Assembly: GCF_017298635.1 (NCBI RefSeq)
Contig: NZ_CP071182.1
Coordinates: 4,688,001 to 4,752,000, forward strand
DNA: 64,000 nt
DNA from: Paenalicyclobacillus mengziensis
GTDB lineage: Bacteria > Bacillota > Bacilli > Alicyclobacillales > Alicyclobacillaceae
Direction of reading: 5' to 3'
In this document: piece by piece, positions 1 to 8,793 of the stretch
How positions within the stretch are numbered: the stretch's first letter is position 1
Layout: every line of letters starts with the position of its first letter
Notes under the pieces: generated by a model
What the model saw: only the letters and a program-made list of their open reading frames with translations
Told to the model about the DNA's origin: nothing
The model's database searches: none
Made by a program: the position numbers and the translations under genes

Positions 1-906
1 ATCGGATCGGAAGGGACACTTGGCGTCATCACCGAGCTCACCTTGCGCGTCTATCCGATTCCAGAGTCGACGGTTGCGGCGCGGGCTGTCTTCTCCGATC
101 TCGCTGCCGCCAGCGAATCTTCCTACGGCATCATGCAGTCCGGCATCCCCATCGGACGGATTGAGCTGGTCGATGAACACACCATTTTCGCGGTGAATCA
201 GGCAAAGGGTACCACGTACATGGAGAAGCCGACGCTGTTTTTGGAGTTTGAAGGCAGCAGGGCGGCGGTTCAGGAAGACGTTCGGATTGTTGAGGAGATC
301 TGCCGCGAGGCGGGTAGTGACCCTGGCACCCCTGGCACCCCTGGCACCCCTGGCACCCCTGGCACCCCTGGTAACGCGGCCGCCAGCCTCAGTAACGTCG
401 ATAACACAGGCGGGGGCTTAATCGATTTCGTCTTCGAAACTGAAACCGAGAAACGCAACCTTCTTTGGGAGGTCCGGCACGATGCCGCTTTAGCCGTGAT
501 TCAAACGGCGCCTCAAAAGCGGATGAAGGTGACTGATGTGTGCGTGCCCCTGTCAGACCTTCCTGAGGCGATTCGCATGGCCCGGGAGACCATTGATGCC
601 TATGATACTTACGGAGCTATTCTGGGACACGTCGGGGATGGGAACTATCATGTCATTTTCATGGTTGATCCGGACAATGCGGAAGAAATGAGAATCGCCG
701 ACGAGATGAATGACAAGATCGTCCAGTACGCGCTCTCCCGCGGAGGTACCTGTACCGGGGAGCACGGCGTTGGCATCGGCAAGATGAGGTACCTCGCACA
801 GGAGCATCCCGACACCTTGCCCTGGATGAAACGGCTCAAGCAAGTTTTCGACCCAAATGGCATTCTGAATCCCGGAAAGTTGTTCGTTGATGAACAGACT
901 GAATGA
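1..906 (+). CDS. FAD-binding oxidase C-terminal part (GlcD-type), 5' partial
   Basis: The reading frame is open from base 1, and the first residues read IGSEGTLGVITE, the conserved segment at the end of the PCMH FAD-binding domain, so the gene begins upstream of the window. The rest is the FAD-oxidase C-terminal domain, with GHVGDGNYH, CTGEHGVGIGK and a terminal FDPNGILNPGK. The family includes glycolate oxidase GlcD, D-lactate dehydrogenases and related flavoenzymes that oxidise 2-hydroxyacids at the membrane or in the cytosol. The substrate cannot be fixed from this fragment. Odd point: an in-frame run of Gly-Thr-Pro triplets and a low-complexity stretch lie between EICREAGS and IDFVFETETEKRN, where homologues have a short connection. 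A hairpin follows the stop codon. Confidence 0.85.
   Translation: MGSEGTLGVITELTLRVYPIPESTVAARAVFSDLAAASESSYGIMQSGIPIGRIELVDEHTIFAVNQAKGTTYMEKPTLFLEFEGSRAAVQEDVRIVEEICREAGSDPGTPGTPGTPGTPGTPGNAAASLSNVDNTGGGLIDFVFETETEKRNLLWEVRHDAALAVIQTAPQKRMKVTDVCVPLSDLPEAIRMARETIDAYDTYGAILGHVGDGNYHVIFMVDPDNAEEMRIADEMNDKIVQYALSRGGTCTGEHGVGIGKMRYLAQEHPDTLPWMKRLKQVFDPNGILNPGKLFVDEQTE
322..375 (+). repeat. 9-bp in-frame tandem repeat in the GlcD-type gene
   Basis: Five exact copies of CCTGGCACC plus a sixth variant CCTGGTAAC. The unit length keeps the frame and encodes a Gly-Thr-Pro run. It is a simple coding minisatellite. Confidence 0.9.
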
Positions 907-1016
907 CGGAGCCATAGTCAAACCCAGCAACATTTCAGCCAGTGAAACGAAACTTGAGAAGTGTTTGATGCCAGTGTTGCCTCAATCTGGCTCATGTTTG
1001 ATTATTAAGTTAGGTT

Positions 1017-1039
1017 GCAGAGGGCCTTAGGCCCTCTGC
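1017..1039 (+). terminator. Hairpin terminator after the GlcD-type gene
   Basis: A perfect 10-bp stem GCAGAGGGCC / GGCCCTCTGC with a 3-nt loop, about 110 bp past the stop codon. The following T tract is poor (TTCCACTTT), so it may be a weak terminator or a processing hairpin. Confidence 0.55.
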
Positions 1040-1044
1040 TTCCA

Positions 1045-1109
1045 CTTTAGGTACCTGTTTTAGGTACCTGTTTTAGGTACCTGTTTTAGGTACCTGTTTT
1101 AGGTACTTG
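1045..1109. repeat. 13-bp tandem repeat, five units
   Basis: Five adjacent units of TTTTAGGTACCTG (first and last with one change), each holding the palindrome GGTACC. It lies in the 348-bp space between the GlcD-type gene and the broken endonuclease gene. The rest of that space holds the hairpin and short repeated words (ATATGTAGCA twice, AGCACGATC twice); no gene is seen. Confidence 0.9.
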
Positions 1110-1254
1110 TTCGGATACATCATCGTTGCATTCTTTCAATCATGGACGGTTCCATGAGTGATATGTAGCATGAGTCATATGTAGCACGATCCAGTAGCAC
1201 GATCGATAAGTCAGGATTGGGTTTGATGAAGACGTTTCAAACAAGGGGTGGCTC

Positions 1255-1519
1255 ATGGTGGATTTCGTCCAAGAGTGCGACAGCTTTGTAGAGTTGCATC
1301 GTAAGCTTCGAAGTGGCCCTCGTCTCAAACGCATTGCCTCTGGCCTTGGACATGGTGAAACGGCGTTCCTAAGAAACGTCTGGTGGCCACTGTTTCATCA
1401 CTTTGATCATCTGCATCCTGAGTACGAAGTTCGCGACTACAGAGGTGGCTTCCGATACATTGACTTTGCCTATATCGAGCCGTCATTCCGAGTTGCTATT
1501 GAAATCGATGGAATAACTA
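1255..1519 (+). pseudogene. N-terminal half of an IS-disrupted endonuclease-like gene
   Basis: This frame encodes about 88 residues ending in FRYIDFAYI...VAIEIDGIT, then runs into an insertion sequence. Joining base 1519 to base 3419 (removing the IS and one ACTA duplication) restores an uninterrupted 222-residue frame reading EIDGITTHW...NMLVIDGWYVLRFTYD. The order D-x(n)-E-I-D-G, then a downstream GW.VLRF segment, is the pattern of DUF559/Vsr-like PD-(D/E)XK nucleases; that family call is from motif recall. The start is ATG 1255 behind AAGGGGTGG. With the IS present, the frame stops at 1545 after eight foreign residues. Function before disruption is unknown; a DNA nuclease is the best guess. 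Confidence 0.75.
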
Positions 1520-3414
1520 ATAGCCTCTCGGCATTGAGATGTTGAAAAATGACATAAGACAGGCCAAATGCCAATTTAACACTGGGAATTGTAGTGTATG
1601 ATCGTGGTTCTTTGAAAAAAGGGTATAGGAAAGAAAGCGACGACGGTCCGATTTTTGCAAATAGTCCTCGCTGGGATGGTAGGATAGGGTTAGTCTCAGG
1701 CTGACAGGAGCGTCGACCTTAGGTCGAGATTTGTCTCTTGGTACCAAGCGTCAATATGTTGACACATGGCAATACCGTAGGTGCGAATGGCCCACATCAT
1801 GGTACTGCGGTGCTTGGCAGCTTCGAGCTGATAATCCTCTTTTTCTCGCTTGTTACACCGTTCGCAGGTGGTTCTGCGTTTATAGACACTGGCCCATTCG
1901 TCGCTGTCACGAGCGACAAATGGGAACAAGCGAGGATTATCCTTGGTGTATGTATATACACATCTTCCATAAGGTGAGTCGGAACAGGGTGTATCACAGG
2001 TCACCTTCCTGTTCTGAATGAGTGGACAGCGAAACTTGCGGCGACCGCGGGTGTGGTCGTATCCATCATCTTTCATCCTCAGCCCATGGCTACAAATTGG
2101 AGTTCCGTCTGCTGAAATGGCAATGTCATTTTTGTACTTTCTCTGCCCCGTTGATCGCTGATTGAGGTCAATGAATGGTATGACTTGCTCAGACTGCAGG
2201 AATTCATAAATCGGCATCGCGTCGTGTGCAGAGTCGAGAATCATCTTAGACCATGTATAGTCAGGGAACCGCTGCTTAAACTCGAAAGCACTTACTACCC
2301 AGGAAGAGGCGTCGTGGCGAGAGGCTCGTTGCAGTCGTGGATAGAGTGGCAGGTCATAAGGACTGTCAGCAGCTACTAGCATGTAGAGATGATAGCCAAA
2401 GAAGTACCGGCCTCGGTGGCTGTCCCAGCCAATGTCACAGTCGGGTTGGGAGAACTCACGATGACAGGAGCATTGTTCGATTCCTTGCTCACGGCAAGAG
2501 CAAATTCGTTTACTGCGAACTTGAGCCGCTGTATGCACAGGTGTTCCATCTGCGGCAATGGCAAGGCTGTGAATGTCACCAAGCAATCTAAGTGTGGCAG
2601 ACACGGAAAGGAACTGCTCCTTGAATAGGCTGAGTAAAGTATCAAAAGGTTGGTACGCGACAGGCGAACGTTTCTGCAGTTGAGCAATGAGCTTCCCAAT
2701 TTTGTTGGGCGTGGTAGTTGGAGCTTTTTCTCCTTGTTTCTTGCCACGCTTAGGCTTCTTGCGTTTGAGTCGTCGCTTGGGGGACGTGTTGGCAGCGGTG
2801 GAATTCCACAGCCTTTTGAAGAACTCATAGAACGTGCCAACGCCAGGTGTGTGACCATACTCAAATCCGCTGAGGATTGCATAAAGCGGGATTCGACGCA
2901 GGTCGTTAACCCAACGGGAAATGGAGGTCTGGCCGACCTCAAGCATGAGCAGGTATGAACGCAACAGTCGAGCAGGGTCGAAGGCCATGGGGCCACGGGA
3001 TGAGTAGGTCTGTTTCAGGATGTTGAACGTACCTGAGAGATCTGTAATCCAAAACTTCGTGACAAGAGGCCAGTCATGTGCAACGAAGAGAAGGGTGCCA
3101 TCGGCGTAGTGAAGACGCAGTTGCTGTTGAACAAAGGATTGGTACTCCTGATGGGACTGAATACAAGGTAACATAACGCGACCCCGTTTCGATGAGAGAT
3201 AGAGCGGTTAGGCCCTTCTCGGCGATTGTTGGGGTGCTTTCAAAAAGTCAAGTCCTTTTATGATGATTTCACTAACTAGTCACGGCTCACAAACTGTAAT
3301 CCTGTTTTGGATATTTGTTACAAGTGTGACCAAGCGGAAAGTTGGAGGGAATTAACAAAACCCCACGGCCAAAAACCTTGAGTAATCAATAAGGTTCAAA
3401 TGCCGAGAGGCTAT
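1520..3414 (-). mobile_element. Insertion sequence copy 1, 1,895 bp
   Basis: Ends are perfect 16-bp inverted repeats: ATAGCCTCTCGGCATT at the left and its reverse complement at 3399-3414. A 4-bp target duplication ACTA flanks it (1516-1519 and 3415-3418). One transposase gene on the minus strand fills most of it, with about 175 bp on one side and 240 bp on the other. A second copy of the same length lies at 55145-57039 with a different target duplication (TATT), which confirms the ends and the 4-bp rule. Size, 4-bp duplication and the transposase layout are closest to IS1182/IS4-like elements, but the family is not certain. Confidence 0.95.
1696..3174 (-). CDS. DDE transposase of IS copy 1
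   Basis: 492 residues. The N-terminal part (about 55-125) has the pattern SSRGPMAFDPARLLRSYLLML...RIPLYAILSGFE...PGVGTFYEFFKRL, like the DUF772 domain of IS5/IS1182-type transposases. A basic, lysine-rich linker follows (about 130-160). The catalytic core shows AADGTPVH (D209), MILDSAHDA (D314 or D318) and YKRRTTCERCNKREK, which fits the Y-(2)-R-(3)-E-(6)-K signature exactly (Y431, R434, E438, K445). Cysteine pairs CSC...CSC at 225-237 and others at 383-405 suggest a metal-binding insertion. It should cut and join the IS ends. The frame is intact, so the element may still be active. Confidence 0.92.
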   Translation of the reverse strand: MLPCIQSHQEYQSFVQQQLRLHYADGTLLFVAHDWPLVTKFWITDLSGTFNILKQTYSSRGPMAFDPARLLRSYLLMLEVGQTSISRWVNDLRRIPLYAILSGFEYGHTPGVGTFYEFFKRLWNSTAANTSPKRRLKRKKPKRGKKQGEKAPTTTPNKIGKLIAQLQKRSPVAYQPFDTLLSLFKEQFLSVSATLRLLGDIHSLAIAADGTPVHTAAQVRSKRICSCREQGIEQCSCHREFSQPDCDIGWDSHRGRYFFGYHLYMLVAADSPYDLPLYPRLQRASRHDASSWVVSAFEFKQRFPDYTWSKMILDSAHDAMPIYEFLQSEQVIPFIDLNQRSTGQRKYKNDIAISADGTPICSHGLRMKDDGYDHTRGRRKFRCPLIQNRKVTCDTPCSDSPYGRCVYTYTKDNPRLFPFVARDSDEWASVYKRRTTCERCNKREKEDYQLEAAKHRSTMMWAIRTYGIAMCQHIDAWYQETNLDLRSTLLSA

Positions 3415-3822
3415 ACTACACACTGGAGGGAAATCACTCAGGCTCAATTTTCCGAGCATGATCAGCGACAAAATATGCTCGTTATCGATGGATGGTATGT
3501 GTTGCGATTTACTTACGACGCGATTTCGGAGCAACCTCGTCTCTGTCAGCAAACGATTCAGCAGCTACTTGGGCGTTGGCAATCGGCCTCACAGGAATTT
3601 AATGAGCTCTCAATTTACGAACGAGAAATCGTCAGGTTCACCAGTCGTGCCTTAAAACCCGTAACACCAAACGAACTGTGTGGAGAGTTCAAAATTTCGG
3701 GAAGCTATGCGAGACTACTTCTCTCTGAGCTAACAGGTAAACGCTGGTTAGTACCTGAGAGCGGGAAGATACGTCATCGCTCATATATCCTTCACCCCTC
3801 GCGTGCGAACCACAAATTGTGA
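3415..3822 (+). pseudogene. C-terminal half of the IS-disrupted endonuclease-like gene
   Basis: It begins with the second ACTA target duplication; from base 3419 it continues the frame left open at 1519. The segment starts THWREITQAQFSEHDQRQNMLVIDGWYVLRFTYDAI, the second half of the nuclease-like fold, and ends in a helical region with NELCGEFKISGSYARLLLSEL, which resembles a winged-helix or helix-turn-helix. An ATG inside the IS right end (3400) opens the same frame, so a truncated product could be made, but it would lack the EIDG acidic residues. Confidence 0.75.
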
Positions 3823-3903
3823 AACTTGTACTTTTGTTTAGGATGATCCGCTCGGTCTCCGCTTGATGGTAGCGAATCAGTTCCTTATCACGAGTCAATT
3901 TCT

Positions 3904-4124
3904 CATAACGAGTCCAGAACTCGTTATTTCGCTCCATATACGCGTTCCCCCCTTAAAATAGCGTGCTGGTAACGCGCTATTTTTTTGATGAGTTAAATAA
4001 CGCGTCTGTAACTCGCTATTTGGTCAGCCAAAATACCGAGGCAAACCTTAACGCGTTCACAACGCGTTATTTCGCCCTGCATACCCTCTCATGTCTCATA
4101 ATAGCGCGCTCACAACGCGTTATC
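3904..4124. repeat. Hairpin array A: five 25-nt hairpins
   Basis: Five 25-nt elements with 9-nt arms and a 7-nt loop start at 3904, 3957, 3996, 4047 and 4100. Arms vary around AATAACGCG and CGCGTTATT; the loops are TCCAGAA, CTGGTAA, TCTGTAA, TTCACAA and CTCACAA, all of the form YYNNNRR. Start-to-start distances are 53, 39, 51 and 53. The array fills most of the 424-bp space between the broken nuclease gene and the helicase gene. The same family occurs at 23048, 33527 and 60985. No other gene is convincing in this interval. Confidence 0.88.
3957..3986 (+). terminator. Hairpin of array A followed by a T tract
   Basis: The second hairpin of the array (AATAGCGTG, loop CTGGTAA, CGCGCTATT) runs directly into seven T residues (3980-3986), giving the form of an intrinsic terminator for plus-strand transcripts. 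Confidence 0.6.
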
Positions 4125-4246
4125 CTCTTTGCGAGTCCTTAAGCTGGTGCCTTGAACCCCAAACCTTTCCCCTTGCTCGTCCGCGCTCTCTCCGTCAAAA
4201 TGTAGATGACTAGTCTATTGGTAGAACCCGGGAGGAATCCGAGCCT

Positions 4247-7200
4247 GTGCCTCACGAATCCCTTGTAAGCCGCAGCGAAATCCGTGCCCTATGTGGAACC
4301 AAATACTACAAGCGTGGGCAACAATACTACGAAGAGGGACGTGTCCTCTCTCTTCATCAAGACGATACCGATCCCGCTCAATGGATTGCAGACGTCATCG
4401 GCAAGCACCACTACGAGGTCACCTTAACCATTGACGACGGAATTGATGCCTACTGTCCCTGCCCGGCTTTTGACACCTATGACTTTTGCAAACACGTCGC
4501 AGCTGCATTGATTGCAGTTGGCGAATACACGAAGTCGCATCCTTATACACGCGTGAACGACGATACATTCAGCGACCTGTGGAGTGACCCGTGGGACAAT
4601 TCCGATTCCAATTCTCGTCCCGATGCCGATCCCGCCTCCGCTCTCGGCACCGATAAAACTGACAGTATCCACACTGTACCGAGTCATTCTCGGCGCTACA
4701 CTGGCGAGAGCACGACGCAGACTACGCAAACTACGCAGACTACGCAGCCCATGCCGACCACGCGGGCCACCCCACCCCACGATCGTACGCGCGCTGAGGC
4801 CGAGCGTCCGAACTATGGCGCATCGCAGCGCCTCTTGCAATTGTTCCGGGGCACCGAGCGAGAGGCAGCTACGTTCGCAAGCACCATGAGTAACACAGAG
4901 GATGCACATGGTCCAAATACTACCCCCGCCTTGCGACATCAGAATGACTGTGAATGGCTGCGAGTGGAATACATCTTACATCCCGTATCCGCCAGCTTTG
5001 GGATTGCTGAACACATCAATCTCGAAATCAAGGTAGGTCCGCAGAAGACCTACGTCGTGAAGAAAATCAGAGACTTCCTCGATGCAGTGGAGTCCTTGCG
5101 CACATATCCGTTTACTGCAAAGTTCACCTACGATCCGGTGCATTTCCGCTTCCACGCCACAGACTTGAAGATTATCAAAATACTGCTTGAGGTGGTGCGC
5201 GAAGAATCCTTGTACAACGGCATGATGGGACACTATCACAGCTATTCTCGCCAAACCGGCGATCGGGCTCTGTTTGTCACCCCGTTCATGTGGAAAACCC
5301 TATCGCCGCTGCTCGAACAGTCTCCTACATTGGTGGAGACAAAGGGTGGAAGCATCCCGTTTCGCGTGACCACCGATGCGCCTCCCATCCACATGCAGCT
5401 CCGGAGACAGGATGAGGGGCAGTATGCGCTTGAGGTCAGCGCCATCGGCAACATTCTCGCGCTGCCAAGCTACGAGTGTGTTGTCGCAGGTGCCACATTT
5501 CATACGATGGATCCACTGTCACTTCAGCAGTTTATCGAGATGCAGCGGGTCTTTGAGGCGCAGCACATGCTCGATATGCAGCGCGACTCCGCCCCCGGCA
5601 AGGTTGTGCGAGTGCAGAATGTGCCGTCGTGGAAACGGGCCGCCCGGATAATCGCAGCTGACTTTCAAAATGGAGTCTCACAGATCCCGATTTCCGAAGA
5701 CGCACTAGAACCGTTTGTGAATGAAGTCGTGCCAGGATTAAAGCGAATTGGACGCATAGAAATTGATGACAGTATTGGGCAGCGTATTGTCGAAACTCCG
5801 CTACAATCCAAGATCTACCTGGACAGGTACACAAACCAAGCCCCGTACTTCGACGAAGACGTATTAACCGCGAGCGTGCAATTTGTGTATGGAGATGTAT
5901 CCATCGATCCGTTATCCGGGCTAGCCGCAACTGCGGCAGACAATCCAAATGTCGGTCAGATTATCGTTCGCAGTCTGACAGAGGAAGCCCGCATCATGCA
6001 GTTTCTCCATCAATCTGGATTCCGTCCTACACCCTCATCGCAGGCACCCGCATCTCAGGCACCCGCATCGCAGGAAGAATCATCATCCGACGGTCCGAGT
6101 CTCATGTTGGTCGGTGAGGACTTCATCTATGAGTTCGTGTTCGAGCGGCTACCAGAACTTGAACAGTGGGCGCAAGTGTTTGCGACCAGTTCTGTCGACG
6201 GATGGGTGCGTCCCGCAGCTGTGCGGCCGAAAAGCCGAATCGAGATCGACACGAAGACCAACTGGCTCGAAGTTTCTTTTGACATGGGCGATCTCGCTGA
6301 GGACGAGATAGTCCGGGTGTTGCAGTCGATGATCGAGAAGAAAAAGTATCATCGTCTGCAAAGCGGAGCCTTTGTTTCGTTGCAAAACGATGAGTTTGCC
6401 GCCTTGCAGGACGTCGTATCAGACCTTGGTATCCAGGCGAAGGACCTCAAAAAATCGTTCACCAAAGACATGGCGAATGGAAACGGTACAGTCCTTAAGC
6501 TACCTGCTACTCGCGCACTCACCCTCATAGACGCAAAGGAAGGCAGCTCTTCCGTGAAGCTTGGCAGGTCTTTGCGCCGCTGGCTCGACAACCTTCGAAA
6601 CCCGGACAACATCGAAGTTGATGTGCCATCAGGGCTTCGTGCAACGCTTCGCGAGTATCAGAAATTCGGGTTTCAGTGGATGAAGACGTTATCAGAGTAC
6701 GGTTTCGGTGGGATATTGGCCGACGACATGGGGCTTGGCAAGACCATTCAAACCATATCGTTTATGCTCTCTGAGAAGGAAAACAGCCAATCACATGGGG
6801 CAGGAAGTGACAAAGCAGGTGAGCGAGCGCCGGCACCCGAACAACTCGCCCCGGCACTCATCGTCTGTCCGGCATCGCTGACGTATAACTGGAAGAGCGA
6901 GATCGACAAATTTGCTCCGGATCTGAAGGCAGTCGTTGTGGCCGGAGATAAGGCTGAACGCGAGTCAATTCTCCAGGCAGCAACCGACCATGACGTCATC
7001 ATCACCTCGTATCCGCTGCTGTGGCGAGACGTTGATATGTACAGAGACGTAAGCTTCGGCACGCTGATTCTGGACGAAGCGCAAGCCATCAAAAACCACA
7101 CTACCCAAACCGCACAGGCTGTGGCAGAAATACAAAGCCTGCACCGGTTTGCACTTACGGGAACGCCAGTGGAAAACTCCCTCGATGACCTCTGGTCAAT

Positions 7201-8056
7201 ATTTCACGCCGTGTTCCCTACTCTACTCGGGAGCCGGACATCATTTTCCAACTTGTCGCCAGAGTCTGTGGCAAAGCGGATCCGCCCATTTATCCTGCGC
7301 CGTCTCAAGCGTGATGTGTTGACAGAGTTGCCAGACAAAATAGAGTCACTGCAAACAGCCGAATTGACAACCGAGCAAAAGGCGGTCTACATGGCCTATT
7401 TGGCCCAGCTACAGGCAGACACGGTTGCAGGACTCGCTCGGCAGGGATTCCAGAAAGGCCGTTTTCAAATTCTCGCCGGGCTTACGAGGTTACGGCAAAT
7501 CTGCTGCCATCCAGGCCTGTGCATCGACAATTTCCGGGGAAATTCCGGCAAGCTAGAACAACTGCTGGAACTTGTCGAAGAATATCTCGAAGCAAATCAA
7601 AAGATACTCATTTTTTCTCAGTTTACGTCGATGCTGGAAATCATCCGCAGAGAACTTGAAGGGCGAGGTTTTCACCATTTCTACCTGGATGGTCAGACGC
7701 CATCGAGGGAGCGACTAGCCTTGTGCAATCGATTCAATAACGGTGAAGTCCCCATCTTTCTCATCTCGCTCAAAGCAGGCGGAACGGGTCTTAATCTGAC
7801 GGGCGCGGACACAGTCATTCTCTACGACTTGTGGTGGAACCCTGCAGTCGAGGAGCAAGCAGCTGACAGAGCGCACCGCATCGGACAGCGGAAGACTGTG
7901 CAGGTTATTCGCATGGTTACACAGGGAACCATCGAAGAAAAAATGTACCAGTTGCAGCAAAAGAAACGTGACTTAATTGATACTGTTGTGCAGGCAAGTG
8001 ATGAAAACCTGGGCACTTTGACTGAGGAAGATGTACGTGAGTTGTTAAGCATCTAG
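4247..8056 (+). CDS. SWIM zinc finger / SNF2-family helicase
   Basis: 1,269 residues from a GTG start preceded by GGGAGGAAT. Near the N-terminus is a SWIM zinc finger CPCPAFDTYDFCKH (C70, C72, C81, H83). A long middle region with low-complexity linkers follows, then the SNF2 ATPase: DDMGLGKT Walker A near residue 826, ILDEAQAIKN (DEAQ box) near 941, LTGTPVEN, FSQFTSMLEII, and the motif V/VI segment AGGTGLNLTGADTVILYDLWWNPA...ADRAHRIGQ. Such proteins are double-stranded-DNA translocases that remodel protein-DNA complexes; their role in Firmicutes is poorly known. The linker holds a 9-bp repeat ACTACGCAG (4712-4747, Thr-Gln rich) and two 15-bp units coding SQAPA (6038-6067). It stands alone on the plus strand, before the pRiA4b-like gene. 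Confidence 0.93.
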   Translation: MPHESLVSRSEIRALCGTKYYKRGQQYYEEGRVLSLHQDDTDPAQWIADVIGKHHYEVTLTIDDGIDAYCPCPAFDTYDFCKHVAAALIAVGEYTKSHPYTRVNDDTFSDLWSDPWDNSDSNSRPDADPASALGTDKTDSIHTVPSHSRRYTGESTTQTTQTTQTTQPMPTTRATPPHDRTRAEAERPNYGASQRLLQLFRGTEREAATFASTMSNTEDAHGPNTTPALRHQNDCEWLRVEYILHPVSASFGIAEHINLEIKVGPQKTYVVKKIRDFLDAVESLRTYPFTAKFTYDPVHFRFHATDLKIIKILLEVVREESLYNGMMGHYHSYSRQTGDRALFVTPFMWKTLSPLLEQSPTLVETKGGSIPFRVTTDAPPIHMQLRRQDEGQYALEVSAIGNILALPSYECVVAGATFHTMDPLSLQQFIEMQRVFEAQHMLDMQRDSAPGKVVRVQNVPSWKRAARIIAADFQNGVSQIPISEDALEPFVNEVVPGLKRIGRIEIDDSIGQRIVETPLQSKIYLDRYTNQAPYFDEDVLTASVQFVYGDVSIDPLSGLAATAADNPNVGQIIVRSLTEEARIMQFLHQSGFRPTPSSQAPASQAPASQEESSSDGPSLMLVGEDFIYEFVFERLPELEQWAQVFATSSVDGWVRPAAVRPKSRIEIDTKTNWLEVSFDMGDLAEDEIVRVLQSMIEKKKYHRLQSGAFVSLQNDEFAALQDVVSDLGIQAKDLKKSFTKDMANGNGTVLKLPATRALTLIDAKEGSSSVKLGRSLRRWLDNLRNPDNIEVDVPSGLRATLREYQKFGFQWMKTLSEYGFGGILADDMGLGKTIQTISFMLSEKENSQSHGAGSDKAGERAPAPEQLAPALIVCPASLTYNWKSEIDKFAPDLKAVVVAGDKAERESILQAATDHDVIITSYPLLWRDVDMYRDVSFGTLILDEAQAIKNHTTQTAQAVAEIQSLHRFALTGTPVENSLDDLWSIFHAVFPTLLGSRTSFSNLSPESVAKRIRPFILRRLKRDVLTELPDKIESLQTAELTTEQKAVYMAYLAQLQADTVAGLARQGFQKGRFQILAGLTRLRQICCHPGLCIDNFRGNSGKLEQLLELVEEYLEANQKILIFSQFTSMLEIIRRELEGRGFHHFYLDGQTPSRERLALCNRFNNGEVPIFLISLKAGGTGLNLTGADTVILYDLWWNPAVEEQAADRAHRIGQRKTVQVIRMVTQGTIEEKMYQLQQKKRDLIDTVVQASDENLGTLTEEDVRELLSI

Positions 8057-8118
8057 ACCTGGGGTATGTGTGCGTTCGGGTATCCAAGTGCAAAAGCAAA
8101 TGAGAGGGCTGAGACAAA

Positions 8119-8724
8119 ATGCCGCGAAAACAAGCCGAGGAAGTCTTTCTGTACACGTTTTACATCTCACTTTTTGATATCGACCCTGTGATTTGGCGCC
8201 GCTTCAGCGTTCCAAGCAATATCACTTTCGAACAGTTCCACGAGGTCATCCAGCTTGTAATGGGCTGGGAGAATTATCATCTCTACAACTTTAAGTATGG
8301 GCCCATTGAAATTGGGATTCCAAACGAAGACGAAAATTTCTTTGAGCCAGGCGGTACATTTCTGAATGCTGGTGAAGTGCACTTGTCTTCTATTGATCTG
8401 CAGCCTGATGACGTAATGACCTACGTCTATGACTTTGGCGACAATTGGGTGCACCTCTTGCGGCTAGAATTCATCTCAGCCATGGATAAAGGTAACAGCC
8501 ACACGTTTCACTGTGAAAGTGGCGCACGTGCTTGCCCTCCAGAAGATGTAGGTGGACCATACGGCTACGATTTGCATGTAAAGGCGCTGGCGGACCCAAC
8601 GGACGATGAACACGAAGACGCGCTCAATTGGCGGGGACCATATGACGCTGATGCGTTTCATCTTGAATCCGTCAACGAGCAGCTCAAGGCGCAATTTGGC
8701 CGCGGTAAGGGCAAGAAGAAATAA
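8119..8724 (+). CDS. Plasmid pRiA4b ORF-3-like protein
   Basis: 201 residues. The N-terminal YTFYISLFDIDPVIWRRFSVPSNITFEQFHEVIQLVMGW and the later DVMTYVYDFGDNWVH are the hallmarks of the pRiA4b ORF-3-like family (PF07929), which is also found as the passenger of IS1096-type elements. Its function is unknown; it is an alpha/beta domain often found singly on bacterial chromosomes. It follows the helicase by 62 bp on the same strand and may be co-transcribed. The C-terminus is basic (GRGKGKKK). Confidence 0.88.
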   Translation: MPRKQAEEVFLYTFYISLFDIDPVIWRRFSVPSNITFEQFHEVIQLVMGWENYHLYNFKYGPIEIGIPNEDENFFEPGGTFLNAGEVHLSSIDLQPDDVMTYVYDFGDNWVHLLRLEFISAMDKGNSHTFHCESGARACPPEDVGGPYGYDLHVKALADPTDDEHEDALNWRGPYDADAFHLESVNEQLKAQFGRGKGKKK

Positions 8725-8793
8725 CAAAGATACCTCCGAGTGCATCCCTTTCCACCCGTGCAACAGACAGAACAAACAACAGCCAGAGAGGCA

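Noticed and set aside
270..458. Minus-strand frame rich in Gly-Val-Pro within the GlcD-type gene
   Set aside because: It is the mirror of the 9-bp coding repeat and has no start signals.
2376..2996. 206-aa minus-strand frame inside the IS (and its copy at 56001-56621)
   Set aside because: It lies within the transposase gene in another frame, lacks a ribosome site and shows no recognisable domain.
3689..3937. 82-aa minus-strand frame starting MERNNEFWTRYEKLTRDKEL
   Set aside because: The first part looks protein-like, but it overlaps the first hairpin of array A and then runs antisense through the nuclease pseudogene. No ribosome site or homologue is recognised.
3904..4124. CRISPR array
   Set aside because: Repeats are palindromic and degenerate, spacers come in two length classes, only two to five units occur per locus, and no cas gene is in the window.
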